Assembly: GCA_030606215.1 (NCBI GenBank)
Contig: JAUWGW010000011.1
Span: forward strand, 1 to 44,477
Direction of reading: 5' to 3'
Origin: a bacterium
Lineage (GTDB): Bacteria; NPL-UPA2; JAUVJM01
DNA: 44,477 bases
Of this stretch, positions 25,576-33,612 are shown in pieces; position 1 is the stretch's first letter; every line of letters starts with the position of its first letter. The translations under genes were made by a program, and so were the position numbers. The notes beneath the pieces were generated by a model, which was not told the origin of the DNA, did not search any database, and saw only the letters and a list, made by a program, of their open reading frames with translations.

Positions 25576-26659
25576 TTTTCCCTTTAAGCCTCCCGATAAC
25601 CGGCTCTCCTGCCTTAGGCATCCAGACTTCATCCGGTGTTGGGCAAACCTCTCGGATTGCTGATTCCTCAGACGCTATGTAAAGTTTATTCCCAGAAGTT
25701 GCAGCTACCAAAGGCCTCAGCTTAATCCTATCATTCAATCCCACCATAGTATTTGTATTTGCTACGATAACACTAAAAGGTCCGTTAACCAGCGCACTTC
25801 CATAAATAATACGGAGTGCTTGTGAAATTTCTCTCTTCTCCTCAGACTGTCTCTCTATATCATCCCAAAAAGGAGCTGTTAATATATCAGCCGCTACTTC
25901 AAAAGAAAGTTTATGTTTCCTGACTAAAAGGTCAAAAAGATATGTTATTACTTCAGTATCCGTAAAAAAGGCACAAACATATCCATAATTTAGAAGGAAC
26001 CTTTTGTTTATTCCATAGGAGGAAATCTCCCCATTGTGTATAACCGACCAATCCAGAAGTCCAAATGGGTGTGCACCACCCCACCAACCAACTGTATTGG
26101 TAGGAAATCGGCCATGCGCTGTCCAGATGTAAGCTTCATATTCTTCTAATCTATAGAATCTTCCAATATCCTCCGGATATCCTACGCCTTTAAACACACC
26201 CATATTCTTGCCACTTGAGGCAACAAAAGCGCCGCTAATTCGAGTATTTATCTCTATTACTGTCTTAGCCACAAAATCTTCTTCTGTTATATCATAATGC
26301 AACTTTTTCTTTTCTTCCTTAGGTTGTAGGAAATACCTCCATAAGAGTGGCCTATACTTTATGGACTTATCTTCTTTTGTAGGTATAATTTCGTCCTTTA
26401 CTATTTTATAATTATCCCTGATGTATTCCTCCGTTTGAACCATGGCAGATTTATTTTCAAACATCATATGAAAACACCAGTCTCTTTTGAACTCCGGGTA
26501 TATTCCATAAGCGGCGAAACCGCCACCTAAGCCGTTGGCTCGTTCGCGCATGGAAGCAATTGAGGTAATTATGTCTCTACCTGAAAACCTCTTGCCACTC
26601 TGCTCCATTATCCCGATTATGCCACAGCCACTTATATCCTTTTCGTGAAACCTATCCAT
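25568..26659 (-). CDS. Glutamate synthase, class II glutamine amidotransferase subunit
   Basis: A 363-residue stand-alone version of the GltB N-terminal domain. The nucleophile is Cys12 in [10 protein letters not shown], so an 11-residue propeptide must be cleaved, as is usual for archaeal-type subunits. Other GATase residues are in [20 protein letters not shown] and [14 protein letters not shown], with [14 protein letters not shown] following. It hydrolyses glutamine and feeds ammonia to the FMN subunit. It is the first gene of the glutamate synthase set, 65 bases downstream of glnA1. No promoter or terminator is evident in that gap, so it is probably co-transcribed with glnA1 under the ANTAR leader. 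Confidence 0.92.
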   Translation of the reverse strand: MDRFHEKDISGCGIIGIMEQSGKRFSGRDIITSIASMRERANGLGGGFAAYGIYPEFKRDWCFHMMFENKSAMVQTEEYIRDNYKIVKDEIIPTKEDKSIKYRPLLWRYFLQPKEEKKKLHYDITEEDFVAKTVIEINTRISGAFVASSGKNMGVFKGVGYPEDIGRFYRLEEYEAYIWTAHGRFPTNTVGWWGGAHPFGLLDWSVIHNGEISSYGINKRFLLNYGYVCAFFTDTEVITYLFDLLVRKHKLSFEVAADILTAPFWDDIERQSEEKREISQALRIIYGSALVNGPFSVIVANTNTMVGLNDRIKLRPLVAATSGNKLYIASEESAIREVCPTPDEVWMPKAGEPVIGRLKGKNG

Positions 26660-26724
26660 TGGAATCTCGCCCCATAGCTCCAGGACCTTCTATCAAAATA
26701 TGCTTTATGATAAGAATCACACTC

Positions 26725-28059
26725 TTAAAGGATTGGAAGAAGCTTATCTAACTCATATTTGGTTAACTGTATCCTATAATCCTCCCATTCTTTTTTCTTC
26801 AGTTCAATAAATCTGCTAAACACATGCAGGTCTAATGCTTTTCTGACAAGCTCACTCTGTTCAGTAATGAGAACTGCTTCTCCCAAACTGTCAGGCAGCG
26901 ATTCAATCCCTAACTCCTTTCTTTCGTTACCGGAGAGATGATACAGATTCTTCTCCATATGCTCTGGCAGTTTATATTCCTTCTCTATTCCCTCCAGTCC
27001 CGCATGAAGCATCACTGCAAATGTGAGGTAAGGATTACATGCCGGGTCGGGACATCTAAGTTCTACTCTGGTGGCTTTTTCCTTACCCGGATGATAACCC
27101 GGAACACGAATCAGTGCTGAACGATTTCTCCTTGACCAGGCAATATACACAGGCGCTTCATATCCCGGAACAAGCCTCTTATAAGAGTTTACCCACTGTG
27201 CAAATATGGCACTCATCTCCCGCGAATGCCGCAGTTGACCAGCAATAAATTTCTTGGCTATATCGCTTAAATGGTATTTATCATCTTTGGAGAAAAACGC
27301 ATTCTTATCACCTTTAAAAAGTGACTGGTGAGTATGCATGCCACTTCCATTCTCACCAAACAAAGGTTTTGGCATAAATGTGGCATACACCCCATACTTC
27401 TGCGCTATCTCTTTAACCACTATCCTGTAGGTGAGCACACTATCAGCCATATCCAGGGCATCCGTGTATCTCATATCAATTTCGTGCTGACTTGGTCCTA
27501 CCTCATGATGTGAATATTCTATAGGAATACCCATTGCTTCCAGGCAGAGAATTGTATCTCTGCGGAGGTCACTCGCTACATCCAGGGTTGTTAAATCAAA
27601 ATATCCACCCTTATCCAAAACCTCTGTCAGCTGGTCATTCTTAAAATAGAAATATTCTAACTCAGGCCCAAGATAATAATGGTCAAAACCCATTTTCTTC
27701 ATTCGCTCTAATGCTCTCTTTAAGACATAGCGCGGGTCACCTTCATAAGGCTCCCTTTCAGGAGTCAGAATATCACATATCATTCTGGCAACCTTCTTCT
27801 CCTCCTGCGGCCTCCACGGGACAATCTGAAAGGTAGATGGGTCCGGCATTGCTACCATATCGCTTTCTTCAATATCCTGATAACCGGTAATTGAAGAACC
27901 GTCAAAACCCATACCGTTTTCCAATGCCCCTTCCAACTCGTTATCTGTAATTGCAAAGCTTTTCACCTGACCCAAGATATCAGTGAACCATAATCTAATA
28001 AACTTCACATCCTGCTCTTTAACTATCTGTAAAACCTCTTCTTTAGTCTTTCCACTCAT
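26725..28059 (-). CDS. glnA: Glutamine synthetase 1 (GSI)
   Basis: Makes glutamine from glutamate, ammonia and ATP. The start is set at the ATG at 28057-28059, preceded by repeated GGAGG; the frame is open further upstream but that part is the ribosome binding site. The 444 residues include FDGSSITGYQDIEESDM, LGPELEYFYF with metal-binding glutamates, the NGSGMHTHQSLF loop and WSRRNRSALIRVPGY. The length and the tail NLYHLSGNERKELGI fit the GSI-alpha type without an adenylylation module. It is about 90% identical by eye to glnA2 at 31419-32750. It is transcribed through a leader with two ANTAR attenuators. Confidence 0.96.
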   Translation of the reverse strand: MSGKTKEEVLQIVKEQDVKFIRLWFTDILGQVKSFAITDNELEGALENGMGFDGSSITGYQDIEESDMVAMPDPSTFQIVPWRPQEEKKVARMICDILTPEREPYEGDPRYVLKRALERMKKMGFDHYYLGPELEYFYFKNDQLTEVLDKGGYFDLTTLDVASDLRRDTILCLEAMGIPIEYSHHEVGPSQHEIDMRYTDALDMADSVLTYRIVVKEIAQKYGVYATFMPKPLFGENGSGMHTHQSLFKGDKNAFFSKDDKYHLSDIAKKFIAGQLRHSREMSAIFAQWVNSYKRLVPGYEAPVYIAWSRRNRSALIRVPGYHPGKEKATRVELRCPDPACNPYLTFAVMLHAGLEGIEKEYKLPEHMEKNLYHLSGNERKELGIESLPDSLGEAVLITEQSELVRKALDLHVFSRFIELKKKEWEDYRIQLTKYELDKLLPIL

Positions 28060-28121
28060 CTTCTCCTCCTCCTCCTTTTCTAACTCCATTAGATGTTTAC
28101 TATCTTATATTTCTCCTCATT

Positions 28122-28218
28122 AAAAAAGGCATCCAATCCCAATTTGCCATCGCGGCATCAGACTGGACGCCTATGTCCGATTACTACCTGCCTGTTTGCG
28201 ACAGGCGTGCTTTGTAGT
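28122..28218 (-). promoter_or_regulatory. Second ANTAR-type attenuator in the glnA1 leader, P1 loop interrupted by a palindrome
   Basis: P2 is GGAC-ATAGGC-GTCC (28165-28178), with A1 and G4 in the loop. The terminator's 5' arm AGGCGTCCAGTC starts in that loop and pairs over 12 bp (two wobbles) with GATTGGATGCCT, followed by a T-run (28122-28127); together they span 28122-28172. Four bases upstream of P2 a stem ACTAC/GTAGT (28214-28218 with 28183-28187) encloses a loop beginning AAAGC, as P1 should. The loop is 26 bases long because it contains a GCCTGT-CGCAA-ACAGGC hairpin (28190-28206). This looks like a normal P1 with a palindromic repeat inserted in its loop. The interruption is an inference. 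Confidence 0.62.
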
Positions 28219-28219
28219 T

Positions 28220-28318
28220 AAAACATAAAAGGCGCTCTTTTCTGAACGCCTTTGTTCCTTTTCTTCACACCGCAAGAGACCAAAAATCTTACGGAGCTTA
28301 AGCACCAACCTTGTGCTT
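28220..28318 (-). promoter_or_regulatory. First ANTAR-type attenuator in the glnA1 leader
   Basis: P1 is AAGCAC-AAGGTTG-GTGCTT (28300-28318), P2 is GAAC-AAAGGC-GTTC (28244-28257); both loops have A1 and G4. The terminator AAAGGCGTTC-AGAAAA-GAGCGCCTTT (28228-28253) reuses the P2 loop and 3' arm as its 5' arm and is followed by TTTTATGTTTT. P1 and P2 are 42 bases apart here, much further than in the gdh1 leader, because an extra hairpin (CCGTAAGA/TCTTGCGG, within 28266-28295) lies between them. P2 and its stem are identical in layout to those of the gdh1 leader. Confidence 0.78.
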
Positions 28319-28334
28319 TACTCTATTGTCTAAT

Positions 28335-28364
28335 AATTTACCACAAGGACTTAACCCTTGTCAA
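28335..28364 (-). promoter_or_regulatory. glnA1 promoter
   Basis: Minus-strand TTGACA (28359-28364) lies 10 bases after the GAF-ANTAR stop codon. After an 18-base spacer comes TAAATT (28335-28340), a four-of-six -10 match. Transcription would start near 28328, just ahead of attenuator hairpin P1. The -35 is perfect and the -10 is modest. Confidence 0.65.
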
Positions 28365-28373
28365 GAAAATTCG

Positions 28374-29078
28374 TCACTTCGACTTCTTCATATCTTGAGC
28401 TAAAATAATTGCATCAGCTACTTCACGCATTGCTTTACGGTGATCCATGCTATACTTTTGAAGTTTTAGGTAAGCTTCCTCTTCTGTTAAACCCTCCCCC
28501 TTCATCAAAATTCCTTTAGCGCGCTCAATCCTTTTGCGCGCTTCCAACTCCTCTTGAATTACCCTGGTTCTTACCATCAACTCAGTATTTTCAATAGCTA
28601 CAGCCGCCTGGTTAGCTATGGATGTTAAAATATCTATCTCTGTTTCGGTAAAGTCATGCGGCTCCGGAGTATAACAATTTATCACCCCGATAACTTTTCC
28701 CTTCACCGCTAAAGGAACACATAGAAGAGAGCATAGTCCTTCTCTTTTAGCGATGTCCTGATATTTATATTCTTTTTCCTCAGTAACATCCTTAACAGCT
28801 AAAGGCTTATTCTCTTTAGCCACCTTCCCTGCAATTCCTTCCCCTATTTTTAAAGGGGGCTTTTTGTTATACTCTTCACTGATGCTCTGCGTGGCTCGAA
28901 TCACGAGCTCGTTCTTTTTTTCATCAATAAGCATCAATGAACATATATTAGAACCCATTGCCTGTGCGGTTACCACTACTATAAGGCGAAGAATATCTTC
29001 TAAATATAACTCTGAAGCAATAGCTTTGCTTATTTTGGATAAAGCTTTAATCTGTTCTTCGTAAGGTGTAGTATCCAT
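28374..29078 (-). CDS. GAF-ANTAR RNA-binding antiterminator, probable nitrogen regulator
   Basis: A 234-residue protein. A GAF domain occupies about residues 20-165 (LEDILRLIVVVTAQAMGSNI, KIGEGIAGKVAKENKPLAVK, LCVPLAVKGKVIGVINCYT, ILTSIANQAAVAIENTEL). The C-terminal ANTAR domain at about 175-230 has RKRIERAKGILMKGEGLTEE, EAYLKLQKYSMDHRKAMREV and ADAIILA. ANTAR domains bind paired small RNA hairpins and stop an overlapping terminator from forming. The signal sensed by the GAF domain is not visible. The gene follows gdh2 by 18 bases and stands directly upstream of the glnA1 promoter and attenuators, and identical RNA layouts precede gdh1 and the carA series. It is the obvious regulator of all of them. 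Confidence 0.9.
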   Translation of the reverse strand: MDTTPYEEQIKALSKISKAIASELYLEDILRLIVVVTAQAMGSNICSLMLIDEKKNELVIRATQSISEEYNKKPPLKIGEGIAGKVAKENKPLAVKDVTEEKEYKYQDIAKREGLCSLLCVPLAVKGKVIGVINCYTPEPHDFTETEIDILTSIANQAAVAIENTELMVRTRVIQEELEARKRIERAKGILMKGEGLTEEEAYLKLQKYSMDHRKAMREVADAIILAQDMKKSK

Positions 29079-29096
29079 GATTTGAGTTTTTTATTT

Positions 29097-30350
29097 TTAT
29101 GGATAGAGCCCTCTTGTGAGGTGAGCGTCTGCCACTCTGGATACAGCAAGAATGTATGCGGCTGTTCTCATGGTGACTTTCTTTTTACGTGAGAGTCTAT
29201 AGACATTATCAAAAGCCTTTTGCATTATGTCTCTCAGTTTCAGGTTGATTTCCCTCTCACTCCAGAAATAAGCCTGCATTCCCTGCACCCACTCAAAATA
29301 TGATACCGTAACCCCGCCTGCATTTGCCAGGATATCAGGGATAACGAATATCCCTTTATCCTCAAGTATTTTATCTGCTTCCGGGGTTGTGGGCCCATTA
29401 GCCGCTTCAAGAAGCACTTTTGCTTTTATCCGTCGTGCATTACTTTTAGTAATCTGAGTTTCGATGGCCGCTGGCATGAGGATGTCGCAGTTTAGAGTGA
29501 GCAGCTCTTGATTTGTCAGGTTTTCCGCCTCTTTATAATTTACAACAGAACCTGTTTTTCTACTATGTTCATACACCTTATACGGGTCCAAACCATCTGA
29601 ATTATAGATCCCCCCTTCTACATCACTTACACCAATAATTTTACACCCTTGCTCAAAAAGCAATTTTGCTGAATTCCATCCAACATTTCCATATCCCTGC
29701 ACAACAACCCTCTGCCTATGGAGGTCTAACCCAAGATATTTCACAGCACTCATAAGCGTATAAACACATCCCCTTGCTGTTGCTTCATTCCTGCCGAGAG
29801 AACCTCCTATAGAAAGTGGTTTCCCAGTAACAACTCCAGGAACTGAATATCCTTTATCAATACTATAAGTATCCATAATCCATGCCATAATCTGTTGATT
29901 TGTATTAACATCTGGCGCCGGTATGTCACGTTCCGGACCAATCATAAGTATTATCTCAGATGTGTAACGTCTTGTAAGACGTTCTAATTCATCAGAAGAC
30001 ATTTCTTCCGGTTTGCAAACTATACCACCTTTTGCACCTCCAAACGGGATATTGACAATGGCGCATTTCCAGGTCATCCACATAGCCATAGCCTTTACCC
30101 CGTCAAGCGTTACATCCGGATGGTATCTTATTCCACCTTTACCCGGGCCTCTACTTATATTGTGCTGGACCCTGTATCCTGTAAAAACTCTAACGCTGCC
30201 GTTATCCATTCTAACAGGTATGGAAACTATCAAAGATTTCTTAGGATGTCTGAGAATAGCATGTACATTTGGGTTGAGCTTCATTTTTCTTGCAACGCTG
30301 TCAAGCTGCTCAAGCGCCATCTCCCATGGATTAAATTTAGTAGATTGCAC
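29097..30350 (-). CDS. gdhA: Glutamate dehydrogenase 2
   Basis: A 417-residue paralogue of gdh1 with the same blocks: [65 protein letters not shown] and a Rossmann VVVQGYGNVGWNSA. The start is a GTG preceded by GGAGGAGGT and overlaps the PII gene by 14 bases. It sits between PII and the GAF-ANTAR gene, without an attenuator of its own. Having two dehydrogenases under different control suggests separate assimilatory and catabolic roles, but the sequence does not say which is which. Confidence 0.94.
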   Translation of the reverse strand: MQSTKFNPWEMALEQLDSVARKMKLNPNVHAILRHPKKSLIVSIPVRMDNGSVRVFTGYRVQHNISRGPGKGGIRYHPDVTLDGVKAMAMWMTWKCAIVNIPFGGAKGGIVCKPEEMSSDELERLTRRYTSEIILMIGPERDIPAPDVNTNQQIMAWIMDTYSIDKGYSVPGVVTGKPLSIGGSLGRNEATARGCVYTLMSAVKYLGLDLHRQRVVVQGYGNVGWNSAKLLFEQGCKIIGVSDVEGGIYNSDGLDPYKVYEHSRKTGSVVNYKEAENLTNQELLTLNCDILMPAAIETQITKSNARRIKAKVLLEAANGPTTPEADKILEDKGIFVIPDILANAGGVTVSYFEWVQGMQAYFWSEREINLKLRDIMQKAFDNVYRLSRKKKVTMRTAAYILAVSRVADAHLTRGLYP

Positions 30351-30678
30351 TTTTACCTACCTCCTCCGTACTTATTCTGACTGCATCTTCAACCGGCACA
30401 ACAAAGATTTTCCCCGCTCCTATTGTGCCGGTGCGTCCAAGTTTTTTTATCAGAGCAATTATATCCTCAACCATTTCTTCATCCACAACAATCTCAAGCT
30501 TTGTCTTTGGCAAGAATTTTACTTTCTTTTTTGGTTTCTCTTCGGCTGTATATCCTCTCTGACGTCCTACCCCGCGCACATCCGTAACACTTAATCCCTC
30601 TGCACCTGCGCTGAAAATAGCATCCTTTATAGTATCCAGCTTGGAAGGTTGGATAAAACATTCAATTTTCTTTAGCAT
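30337..30678 (-). CDS. glnB: PII-family nitrogen signal protein with atypical T-loop
   Basis: A 113-residue PII protein starting MLKKIECFIQPSKLDTIKDA, with GLSVTDVRGVGRQRGYT and FLPKTKLEIVV. The C-terminal signature is GTIGAGKIFVVPVEDAVRIS. The ATP and 2-oxoglutarate binding frame looks normal. In the T-loop the usual RGAEY around position 51 is KPKKK, so the tyrosine modified in enteric PII (Tyr51) is Lys51, and there is no Ser49 as in cyanobacteria. The protein would therefore signal by ligand binding alone. It lies between nadE and gdh2 in the operon, not beside an ammonium transporter. Possible partners are glutamine synthetase, NadE or glutamate dehydrogenase. Confidence 0.9.
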   Translation of the reverse strand: MLKKIECFIQPSKLDTIKDAIFSAGAEGLSVTDVRGVGRQRGYTAEEKPKKKVKFLPKTKLEIVVDEEMVEDIIALIKKLGRTGTIGAGKIFVVPVEDAVRISTEEVGKSAIY

Positions 30679-30690
30679 ATTTTTTCTCCC

Positions 30691-31404
30691 CTAAAAAATT
30701 GGCACTTTAGCCCTTTTGTGCTCTGAATCTCTCATCATCTTTTTTACTTTCAATAAGCTGTTCTCATCTATATCTTTTATCTGGCCTTTTTCAAGCGCCT
30801 TTATCACTTTATCAAGCTCCTCATATGTAATCCCCATCTCACCTTCGTCCGTCTGACCATCCCATAAACCTGCTGAAGGTACTCTATTTATTATTTCATC
30901 AGGGATTCCCAGGTCTTTTGCCAGCTCTCTCACCTCAGTTTTGAGTAGCCCACCCAAAGGCAAAATATCTACCCCCCCATCGCCATGCTTTGTGAAATAA
31001 CCAACGAGAAACTCACTCTTATTGCCCGTGCCTGCTACCAGATAATTTAGGGTGTTGGCAAAATAATACAATATAGACATTCTCAAACGTGGTTTTAGAT
31101 TAGCCTTTGCCATATTGTTAGATTCTATGCACGTCTGGACTAACTTATCAAATACATCATCCAAAACTACCTTCTCAGTTCTTATATCAAATTTCTCCGC
31201 TACCTTTAAGGCAAGTTTTTCATCTTGAGGACTGCTTTTACAGGGAAGGAGCAAACCCAATACATTCTGTCCCAATGCCTTTTTAGACAATACTGCTACA
31301 GCTGCTGAATCAACACCACCGCTTAAACCGACAACAACCCCTTTTTTGTTTGCTTTCTCAACCTGCTCTTTTATCCAGTTTGCTATTTCTTTAGAAAGTC
31401 CCAT
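30691..31404 (-). CDS. nadE: NAD synthetase (ammonia-dependent)
   Basis: A 237-residue NadE amidating nicotinate adenine dinucleotide. It has the PP-loop VVGLSGGVDSAAVAVL, RLRMSILYYFANTLNYLVAG, TGNKSEFLVGYFTKHGDGGV followed by DILPLGGLLKTEVRELAKDL, and SAGLWDGQTDEGEMGI. The length matches the ammonia-using form without a glutaminase domain. PII proteins of some bacteria are known to activate NadE, and here the two genes are adjacent (12 bases apart), so a regulatory link is plausible. It lies 14 bases downstream of glnA2, among ammonia-handling genes. Confidence 0.94.
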   Translation of the reverse strand: MGLSKEIANWIKEQVEKANKKGVVVGLSGGVDSAAVAVLSKKALGQNVLGLLLPCKSSPQDEKLALKVAEKFDIRTEKVVLDDVFDKLVQTCIESNNMAKANLKPRLRMSILYYFANTLNYLVAGTGNKSEFLVGYFTKHGDGGVDILPLGGLLKTEVRELAKDLGIPDEIINRVPSAGLWDGQTDEGEMGITYEELDKVIKALEKGQIKDIDENSLLKVKKMMRDSEHKRAKVPIF

Positions 31405-31418
31405 ATCAAAGAAAACCC

Positions 31419-32750
31419 TTAAAGGATTGGGAGAAATTTATCCAACTCATATTTAGTCAACTGTATTCTATAATCCTCCCATTCATTTTTCTTTAGTTCA
31501 ATGAATCTCGTAAAAATGTGGTCCCCCAATACATTCCTGACAAGCTCACTCTGTTCCGTAATAAGAATTGCCTCCCCCAAGCTATCGGGCAAAGATTCAA
31601 TCTCCAGCTCTTTTCTTTCCTCGCTGGACAAAGAATACAGATTCTTCTCCATAGGCTCCGGTAGTTCGTATCCCTTTTCTATTCCTTCCAATCCCGCATG
31701 AAGCATTACCGCAAATGTGAGGTAAGGATTACATGCCGGGTCGGGAGATCTAAGCTCTGCCCTGGTAGCCTTCTCCTTACCCGGATGATAACCCGGAACG
31801 CGAATCAGTGCTGAACGATTCCTCCTTGACCAGGCAATATACACAGGCGCTTCATATCCCGGAACAAGCCTCTTATAAGAATTTACCCACTGCGCAAAGA
31901 TGGCACTCATCTCACGCGAATGCCGCAGCTGACCGGCAATAAATTTCTTACCTACATCGCTTAAATGGTATTTATCATCTTTGGCGAAAAACGCATTCTT
32001 ATCACCTTTAAAAAGTGACTGATGAGTATGCATGCCACTTCCATTCTCACTAAATAGAGGTTTTGGCATAAATGTAGCATACACCCCATGCTTCTGCGCT
32101 ATTTCTTTAACCACTATTCTATAGGTAATCACACTATCAGCCATATCCAGGGCATCCGTATACCTAACATCAATTTCGTGCTGACTTGAGCCTACCTCGT
32201 GATGTGAGTACTCCACAGAAATTCCCATTGCTTCCAGGCAGAGAATTGTATCTCTGCGGAGGTCACTCGCTACATCCAGGGTTGTTAAATCAAAATAGCT
32301 GCCTTTATCCAAAATCTCTGGCAGCTTGTCATTCTTAAAATAGAAATACTCTAACTCAGGCCCCAGATAATAATGGTCAAAACCCATTTTCTTCATTCGC
32401 TCTAATGCCCTCTTTAAGACATACCGCGGGTCACCTTCATAAGGCTCTTTTTCAGGAGTCAGAATATCGCATATCATCCTTGCATCTTTCTTCTCCTCCT
32501 GCGGCCTCCACGGGACAATCTGAAAGGTAGATGGGTCCGGCATTGCTACCATATCGCTTTCTTCAATATCCTGATAACCGGTAATTGACGAACCGTCAAA
32601 ACCCATACCGTTTTTCAATGCCCCTTCTAACTCGCTATCCGTAACCGTAAAGCTTTTCACCTGCCCTAAAATGTCTGTAAACCATAATCTAATAAACTTC
32701 ACATCTTGTTCCTTAACCATCTTTAGGACTTCTTCAGCCTTTTTAGCCAT
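31419..32750 (-). CDS. glnA: Glutamine synthetase 2 (GSI)
   Basis: A 443-residue glutamine synthetase nearly the same as glnA1 in sequence and at DNA level. It has FDGSSITGYQDIEESDM, LGPELEYFYF, NGSGMHTHQSLF and WSRRNRSALIRVPGY. Differences are scattered (for example GSSQHEID for GPSQHEID and RSPDPACNP for RCPDPACNP), so both copies are probably active. It overlaps folD by eight bases and is followed by nadE and PII. No ANTAR leader precedes it, so its expression follows the upstream operon, unlike glnA1. A recent tandem-type duplication or ongoing gene conversion explains the similarity. Confidence 0.95.
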   Translation of the reverse strand: MAKKAEEVLKMVKEQDVKFIRLWFTDILGQVKSFTVTDSELEGALKNGMGFDGSSITGYQDIEESDMVAMPDPSTFQIVPWRPQEEKKDARMICDILTPEKEPYEGDPRYVLKRALERMKKMGFDHYYLGPELEYFYFKNDKLPEILDKGSYFDLTTLDVASDLRRDTILCLEAMGISVEYSHHEVGSSQHEIDVRYTDALDMADSVITYRIVVKEIAQKHGVYATFMPKPLFSENGSGMHTHQSLFKGDKNAFFAKDDKYHLSDVGKKFIAGQLRHSREMSAIFAQWVNSYKRLVPGYEAPVYIAWSRRNRSALIRVPGYHPGKEKATRAELRSPDPACNPYLTFAVMLHAGLEGIEKGYELPEPMEKNLYSLSSEERKELEIESLPDSLGEAILITEQSELVRNVLGDHIFTRFIELKKNEWEDYRIQLTKYELDKFLPIL

Positions 32751-33612
32751 TTTCTTTCTCCTCTTTTCTCGCCGCCATTACTGTATTCCTTAAAAGCATT
32801 GCTGTTGTAACAGGACCAACCCCGCCTGGAACAGGTGTAATCCAGCCTGCTCTCTCCTTTGCTTCTTCAAACTCCACATCACCAAGAATTTTCCCCTCTA
32901 CGCGGTTTATCCCTACATCAATAACTATTGCCCCTTCTTTTATCCATTCACCTTTAACCAAGTTAGCCTTTCCGACAGCAACAATTAAAAGTTCAGCTTT
33001 CCTGACATATTCAGCTAAATTCCCTCTCTCCCCAGTAGCTATGTGGCACACAGAAGTCGTTGCAAACTTATTCAGAAGAAGAAGAGCAACCGGTTTCCCG
33101 ACAATATCAGAATGCCCCACCATCACAGCTTCTTTACCGTAAAGGTCAACTCCTGCAGCCTTAATCAGTTCCATAACTGCAGCTACAGTGCAGGGTATGA
33201 GTCTCGGTTTCCCGTAAGTTATCCAACCAAGGTTTGCAGGATTCACTCCCTCAACATCTTTCCCAACATCAATTTTAGATTGCACCTCAACCGCAGATAT
33301 CCCCTGTGGAAGAGGCAACTGCAGGATGATTCCAGTTACGCTGTCATCCTGATTAAGTTTCTGAATATGCTCAATAATTTCCTTCTGTCCCAATCCCTCA
33401 TCAAGTATTGTTAGTTCATAATCTATCCCGAGTTTCTCGCAATTTTTCTTCTGAGCTCTTGTATAAACGCCTGACGCTTCACTCTCCCCAACCTGAACCG
33501 CTGCAAGTTTAAGCGGGCTCCCCTCTTTTTTCAAAACTTCTATTTCCGCTTTTAATCCATCTTTTATCCTTTGTGCAATACTTTTTCCATCAAGAATTTT
33601 TGCAGTCATCAC
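32743..33612 (-). CDS. folD: Bifunctional methylenetetrahydrofolate dehydrogenase/cyclohydrolase
   Basis: A 289-residue FolD interconverting 5,10-methylene-, methenyl- and 10-formyl-tetrahydrofolate. It shows the catalytic region SGVYTRAQKKNCEKLGIDYE, with Lys in the expected place. The blocks GIILQLPLP and DVEGVNPANLG follow, then the Rossmann signature VMVGHSDIVGKPVALLLL (His where most have Arg). PVPGGVGPVTTAMLLRNTV is near the end. It overlaps the M16 peptidase gene by four bases and glnA2 by eight, so it is part of the same transcription unit. It supplies one-carbon units for purines. Confidence 0.95.
   Translation of the reverse strand: MMTAKILDGKSIAQRIKDGLKAEIEVLKKEGSPLKLAAVQVGESEASGVYTRAQKKNCEKLGIDYELTILDEGLGQKEIIEHIQKLNQDDSVTGIILQLPLPQGISAVEVQSKIDVGKDVEGVNPANLGWITYGKPRLIPCTVAAVMELIKAAGVDLYGKEAVMVGHSDIVGKPVALLLLNKFATTSVCHIATGERGNLAEYVRKAELLIVAVGKANLVKGEWIKEGAIVIDVGINRVEGKILGDVEFEEAKERAGWITPVPGGVGPVTTAMLLRNTVMAARKEEKENG

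Noticed and set aside
28188-28213. GCCTGT/ACAGGC hairpin in the glnA1 leader as an independent ANTAR hairpin
   Set aside because: Its loop is CGCAA, without the A1/G4 pattern; it fits better as a palindrome inserted in the P1 loop.
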